DNA of 64,000 nt, from contig CM037591.1 in NCBI GenBank assembly GCA_021018995.1, forward strand, positions 73,249,901 to 73,313,900, in the 5' to 3' direction. This DNA comes from Chloranthus sessilifolius (lineage: Eukaryota > Streptophyta > Magnoliopsida > Chloranthales > Chloranthaceae). A model generated the notes under the pieces. That model was not told the DNA's origin. It was given only the letters and a program-made list of their open reading frames with translations, and made no database searches. Every line of letters begins with the position of its first letter. Position 1 is the first letter of the stretch. Position numbers and translations under genes: made by a program. Shown one piece after another: positions 60,044 through 64,000 of this stretch.

Positions 60044-60655
60044 TCTATGTTTTTCCCAAGTTTTCTATTAAACTTATCAGTTATAACAAACTTTGGATGG
60101 TATTCTATTTGCAGGAGACTATTTCCAATTTCAAATACGAGCATCAATCTTGCACAGGTAATAGATCATATACTTTTTGGTCATTTATTTCTTTTTAAAA
60201 ACTAGGATTCTTTTTTTTTTTTAAAAAGTTAAATTTTGTTATCAAGACAGAATTGGTCATCTCATTTCAATTAGCTGGATAGTAAATATGTGTAGCTGCC
60301 AAATAGAACAGTTTTACATTACAAGAGTATATGGAAAAATTGGTTCTAAGCTTATCTATTTGGTACAAAGATCTTGGTGTTCAAAATTGAAGTCTAGATG
60401 TTGAGTAGCTATTTGGCACAAAGATCTTGGTGTAGATTCTAGATGTGGAGCTATCCAAAATTTTAGTCTAGCTGGGCAGAATTTAAGCCTAATTGATTTA
60501 ATTGCTGTAAATGATGTTAGCTGCTCCAAATTCCAAAATTCTTTATTGTCTAGAAGGAGAAGAATCAATTGAAAGGGTATGTATTGAATGATTGGGAGGC
60601 ACTATGCTCATTCATGAATTCTGAATACGCTATCATTCACTTATTAAGGATTGTA

Positions 60656-60713
60656 CACTACAAAACAGGGTCATACGCCGATGGCTATTATAGTTAAAAT
60701 TAGCTTTGTAGTG
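60656..60713. mobile_element. 58-bp CACTA-like mini-element
   Basis: Begins CACTACAAA and ends TTTGTAGTG, a perfect 9-bp terminal inverted repeat. The interior ACAGGGTCATACGCCGATGG resembles the terminal region of a CACTA family (compare 22320). No matching 3-bp flanks were seen. Confidence 0.55.
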
Positions 60714-60779
60714 ACTAGTTTCATGAAATCGGGTGTTGATTAGAACTGGATTGGGTTCATCATTTACTCTGTTGTTTAG

Positions 60780-60942
60780 GTGTCTTTGAGAGGGCTAGGG
60801 TTTGGGAGACGGAAGGGGATGCAACGGGATTGGACGAGAGCGTCGATTTGGAGGGGGAAATTTTCGATTTCATGGAGAAATCTGCAAAGCCTAACGTTTT
60901 TCCGACCAAGGAGGAGTTGATTGCGTCGGGGAGGGCTGATTG
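60780..60942 (+). pseudogene. PTST-like exon (starch-targeting protein family), isolated
   Basis: Acceptor TTTAG precedes 60780 and a possible GT donor follows 60942. The frame contains LEGEIFDFMEKSAKPNVFPT and KEELIASGRAD. This is the conserved N-terminal block of plant PTST2/PTST3-type proteins, which guide starch synthase or starch granule initiation in chloroplasts. The codon after GRAD, expected to start DLV, looks one base short. I did not find the coiled-coil or CBM48 exons downstream, so this is probably a gene fragment, or the remainder lies outside the window. Confidence 0.45.
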
Positions 60943-63200
60943 GTCTCAGTATTGGTTTGTGCCGATACCAAGATGTGTCATCTCTAGTATTTGTGATGGC
61001 GTATACTACAAAGATTGTTTGGGTGATACTAGAGATGATAAATTTGTCTCCCCTTGCTCCACATGGCACCAAATCTATGTCTAATGGTGCCATATGGAAA
61101 GAATGTGGCCCTGGTGCTGGTGTTAACTTCTTTCTGTTTTGAAGTAGTTTAATTAATTGCTTAGGAGAAATTTTTGACTACCCTTTTGTTTGCTACTTGA
61201 TCAATTCCCTATGGTGTTTTAAGCTTTCTTTAATAGCATGCCTTTTGGCAGGTTTTGGATTAGTTCAGACTTTGAGCAGATATGTATTAATATCGGTAGC
61301 CAATTAGTATCAATTTTGAGGTTGCTAAACTGATTATGTTCTCTGACAATTGTTATTTTGGAATAAATTTTATTTATTTATTTATTTGTTGTAATAGCTT
61401 TTTAATCTTTTATATTGGTGATCAACTAGATCAAGTTCTTGGTGGTCAAGCAGACTTGGCCGTTGATCTGAATCGTCAATGGCATTGGGTGCACTGCTAT
61501 ATGAATCCTAAGGGAATGTGTGTCTGTTTCAGGCTGGCTGGGATCTGTTGAGGTTACATGTGAGCCGAGATTGTTGTTTCAGGCTAATGGTGATGTTGAG
61601 GTCTTTTTTTATATATAATTTTTTGTGTATAGTTCAGTGTAAATTTTACTGCCCTTTGATTTCCCAGAGATGTGGTGTGTCCATGGATGCTAATCTGACA
61701 TTTATTAAGGCGTGCTGGATCTTTGTCTCATTTTTATGCTGTGGGGAAAATTTAACAGTGCTGCTATTGTCAGATTGAATTTTTCCATGCACACCAACTC
61801 AAAGAAAACCACTCTGGAACTTTCCTATGTTTGACATACACATAGTAAAAGTTGGCGTGGAAATACCAGTACATAATTTAATCGTCAATATTTCAATGGC
61901 TTCTACTGCAATTTCACATTACTTGCTCTATTCTTTTGATAAGGCTCTTGCTTAATTATCCGTTTGTCATTTGTTTAGGTTTACTACACTCATACTGCAC
62001 TCTTCCCAGTAGAGGTCTTTTTGCAACATTGACTGGTATCGAGGTAGTGTACTCTGTCACCATCGCAATCATTTGTCGCTAGCTTTCGTTGTTATATACC
62101 GGACTTTCTTCATTTAAAAAAAAAATTCATGTTGTATAAACTCCTTTTCTACTTTATGTATAATTTAGTTGTAAACACCTTTCTTTCTTTACACATGTAG
62201 AAAAATTGTTAGAAGGCGTTAATTTACTTCCTAGGAAGAAATTTACTTCCTTTTAATTAATCTTCTCCATCATACTATATAATATTTTAAATTCTGGATA
62301 AAGCTATGTTTATTCATCTTTTTAATCTGTCATTGCATTCCCTCTTTTTTTTTTTTTTAATTAATTACCCATTTATTAGAGATAGGCGCTCAAGTCAAAT
62401 CTTGAGTATAGAGTTTGATTATGGAATTTCATGGTTTGGTGAACTCTACTAGTTTGTGTGCCCATAAATAACAGTGCATTTCCCAAGGCCTGACCATCTG
62501 AACAAAAACAGATCGACTGAAAAGCATCACTGCATTTCTTGCCTAATCAATACAAGCTCAAATACTTTTTGCATAAAGTTTAATTTTTTAACTGTTTTTT
62601 ATTTAAATTCTTATCACTGAATTTAGTGCTTGATGGTTTTAATTAATGTGTGGAAGTTTGATATGTTATGTTAAGCTTAGGTAACTTATGGGCGAAATAT
62701 CTGCAGAATTGCAGATTGATTTTGCACAAAGTTTATACTTGAAGTGCAAGAATTAGATTCTTTTTTTTTTTTGGTTATGGATTTCAATTGCAACTAGACA
62801 TGAGGCAATTAGAAGAAAAATACTTGATATAAGGTATTTGAACTGAGCGCTTCAATCTCCTTTCATCAACCTTGAAAAAAGTACTGACATTTTTTAGCAC
62901 CAAATAAATGAAATCTCAACAGTGTACTTCCACTGATTTGCATTCCTATTCTTTAATGCAGCAGATACTTACCCTTATATGTACCCTGTATTTGTGTTCA
63001 CCTACTACGCTAAAGAGCTGGTATTAGCACCCAACCCGAGTGTCAGAGGCTGCACTTTGGTCAATCTCCTTTTGTCCAAATGGTCAAGCCTTGGGATGCG
63101 CATGACTATTTATGAACACGCAAATTAGTGAAAGTTCACTTTTGACCTTTCACTGATTTGGTGCTAAAAATTATCAGCACACATACCAAGGTTTACAGTT
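60943..63200. other. No gene seen
   Basis: AT-rich with short T and A runs. 62480-62560 has a third, weaker copy of the repeat found at 56182 and 63028 (AAGGCCTGACCATCTGAACAAAA). Confidence 0.4.
63028..63106 (-). repeat. Inverted copy of the 56182-56262 repeat
   Basis: The reverse complement reads AGTCATGCGCATCCCAAGGC, then GACCATTTGGACAAAAGGAG and CAGCCTCTGACACTCGGGTT. It is close to 56182-56262 at nearly 90 percent of positions by eye. Confidence 0.85.
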
Positions 63201-63273
63201 TGAGGTTGACTTGAGAGTAGGGGTGTACATAGTTTGGGTTCGGGATAGGTTTAGAGTTCTACTTGAGCATGAC

Positions 63274-63361
63274 CTGTTAACCGCTTCCCTTGATCTGAAC
63301 CGGCCCTATCTGTTAACCGCTTCCGTTGACCTGAACCCCACCCTACCTGTTAACCACTTCA
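63274..63361. repeat. Tandem repeat, period 36-37 bp, about 2.4 copies
   Basis: Each copy starts CTGTTAACCGCTTCC or a close variant, at 63274, 63310 and 63347. Confidence 0.88.
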
Positions 63362-63454
63362 TATTCCAGTTCCTACCTAAAGAAGATGGAGATGAGAATT
63401 GGGACATCTTGGCCCCATTGACTACTATTAGATAGTAGATGAGACAAGGGCAAT

Positions 63455-63612
63455 GGTCAGGTCCAACTGGTTCAACTAGATTTGTAGCCCTTGGATCGAG
63501 GAGAATCTTGACTTCCATTTTTATAGGAGGACATGCAGTTAAGATTCTCCATTTTCTAAGGGCTGCAAATCTGGTTGAACACAAAATCCAGTTCAACCAG
63601 TTGGACCTGACC
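63455..63612. mobile_element. 158-bp foldback element
   Basis: Left arm GGTCAGGTCCAACTGGTTCA and right arm (reverse complement) GGTCAGGTCCAACTGGTTGA continue as imperfect arms through AGATTT.TAGCCCTT and GGAGAATCTT to a short loop near 63517-63535. The right arm has an extra duplicated GTTGAAC-type segment. No clear target duplication. The downstream sequence to 64000 shows no gene. Confidence 0.75.
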
Positions 63613-64000
63613 AACTTTTTCTGTAGCAGCAGTTGTAGCCTTTTGCCACTGAACTCATTGCCATTGTAGGTCTTTAAGGTCTTTTTTGGTATTCAAATTT
63701 CTCTGATTTTCTTTTAAAGGTCCTTTTTTTTCCCACTACCTTTCTCCTCTCAAAGTTAAACATTTACACATAAATCTACAGATAACACAAGACTTAGTTC
63801 CTAAATTTGTATTTTATTGAACCCAATTGATTGATCTTGACCCCTTTTTCAGAAGAAGCGAAGATTCAAGCCTAATGAATGCAAAATCAGAACCCCAAGA
63901 AAGAAAACTTTGAGTTACAACACCAAGTAAATTAATCTCTCTTATTAATCCTCATCTTTTAGATAGTATTGATCATTTCTATCATTTGCTCTTAATTGCT

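Overview
This is plant nuclear DNA. The evidence is GT-AG introns with long insertions, AT-rich intergenic sequence, and dense plant-type transposable elements: Ty3/gypsy (Athila-like), Ty1/copia, L1-type LINEs, hAT-like and CACTA-like elements. Conserved protein motifs point to a flowering plant with a TE-rich genome; I cannot name the species. I saw no bacterial features, CRISPR array, tRNA or rRNA gene.

Layout. (1) 1-935: copia gag/protease relic on the minus strand. (2) 1624-17796, minus: a complete 11-exon gene for mRNA cap guanine-N7 methyltransferase 2 (344 aa by my splicing). Its intron 8 (about 6.0 kb) and intron 3 (about 7.9 kb) are filled with hAT-like elements and copia/LINE relics. 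(3) 17797-20790: intergenic, with a clean 298-bp hAT-like MITE (8-bp target duplication) and CACTA-like ends. (4) 20795-25592, minus: a probable 8-exon gene for a 162-aa protein I do not recognise; one intron holds a PPR gene fragment. (5) 25593-27358: intergenic with a CACTA-like end and a pyrimidine-rich leader-like tandem repeat. (6) 27364-55530: a 28-kb retrotransposon nest on the minus strand. Outer element A (target duplication TCGAT) carries gag, protease, RT, RNase H and integrase, all broken. Element B (37076-49825, duplication GCAGG) sits inside A's RT. A solo LTR, C (28680-31075, duplication GCCGG), sits inside A's 3' LTR. (7) 55536-64000: relics of another gypsy element (LTR end, PBS, gag) and a LINE on the plus strand, a PTST-like exon, a 58-bp CACTA-like mini-element, a foldback element and a distant inverted repeat.

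The most unusual material is in the nest. B has lost RT, RNase H and integrase by a precise internal deletion, but keeps gag, protease and a large extra ORF (about 43855-40905). The LTR U3 regions carry dense arrays of a short palindromic motif, TTCGATAGG in A and B. The related solo LTR C has the same kind of array, but nearly every copy has AT replaced by CG (TTCGCGAGG). Both A and B carry a second array inside the element just upstream of the extra ORF, and a second polypurine tract about 1.55 kb before the 3' LTR. Nearly all premature stops comparable between A and B are C-to-T or G-to-A changes, as expected for methylated, silenced DNA.
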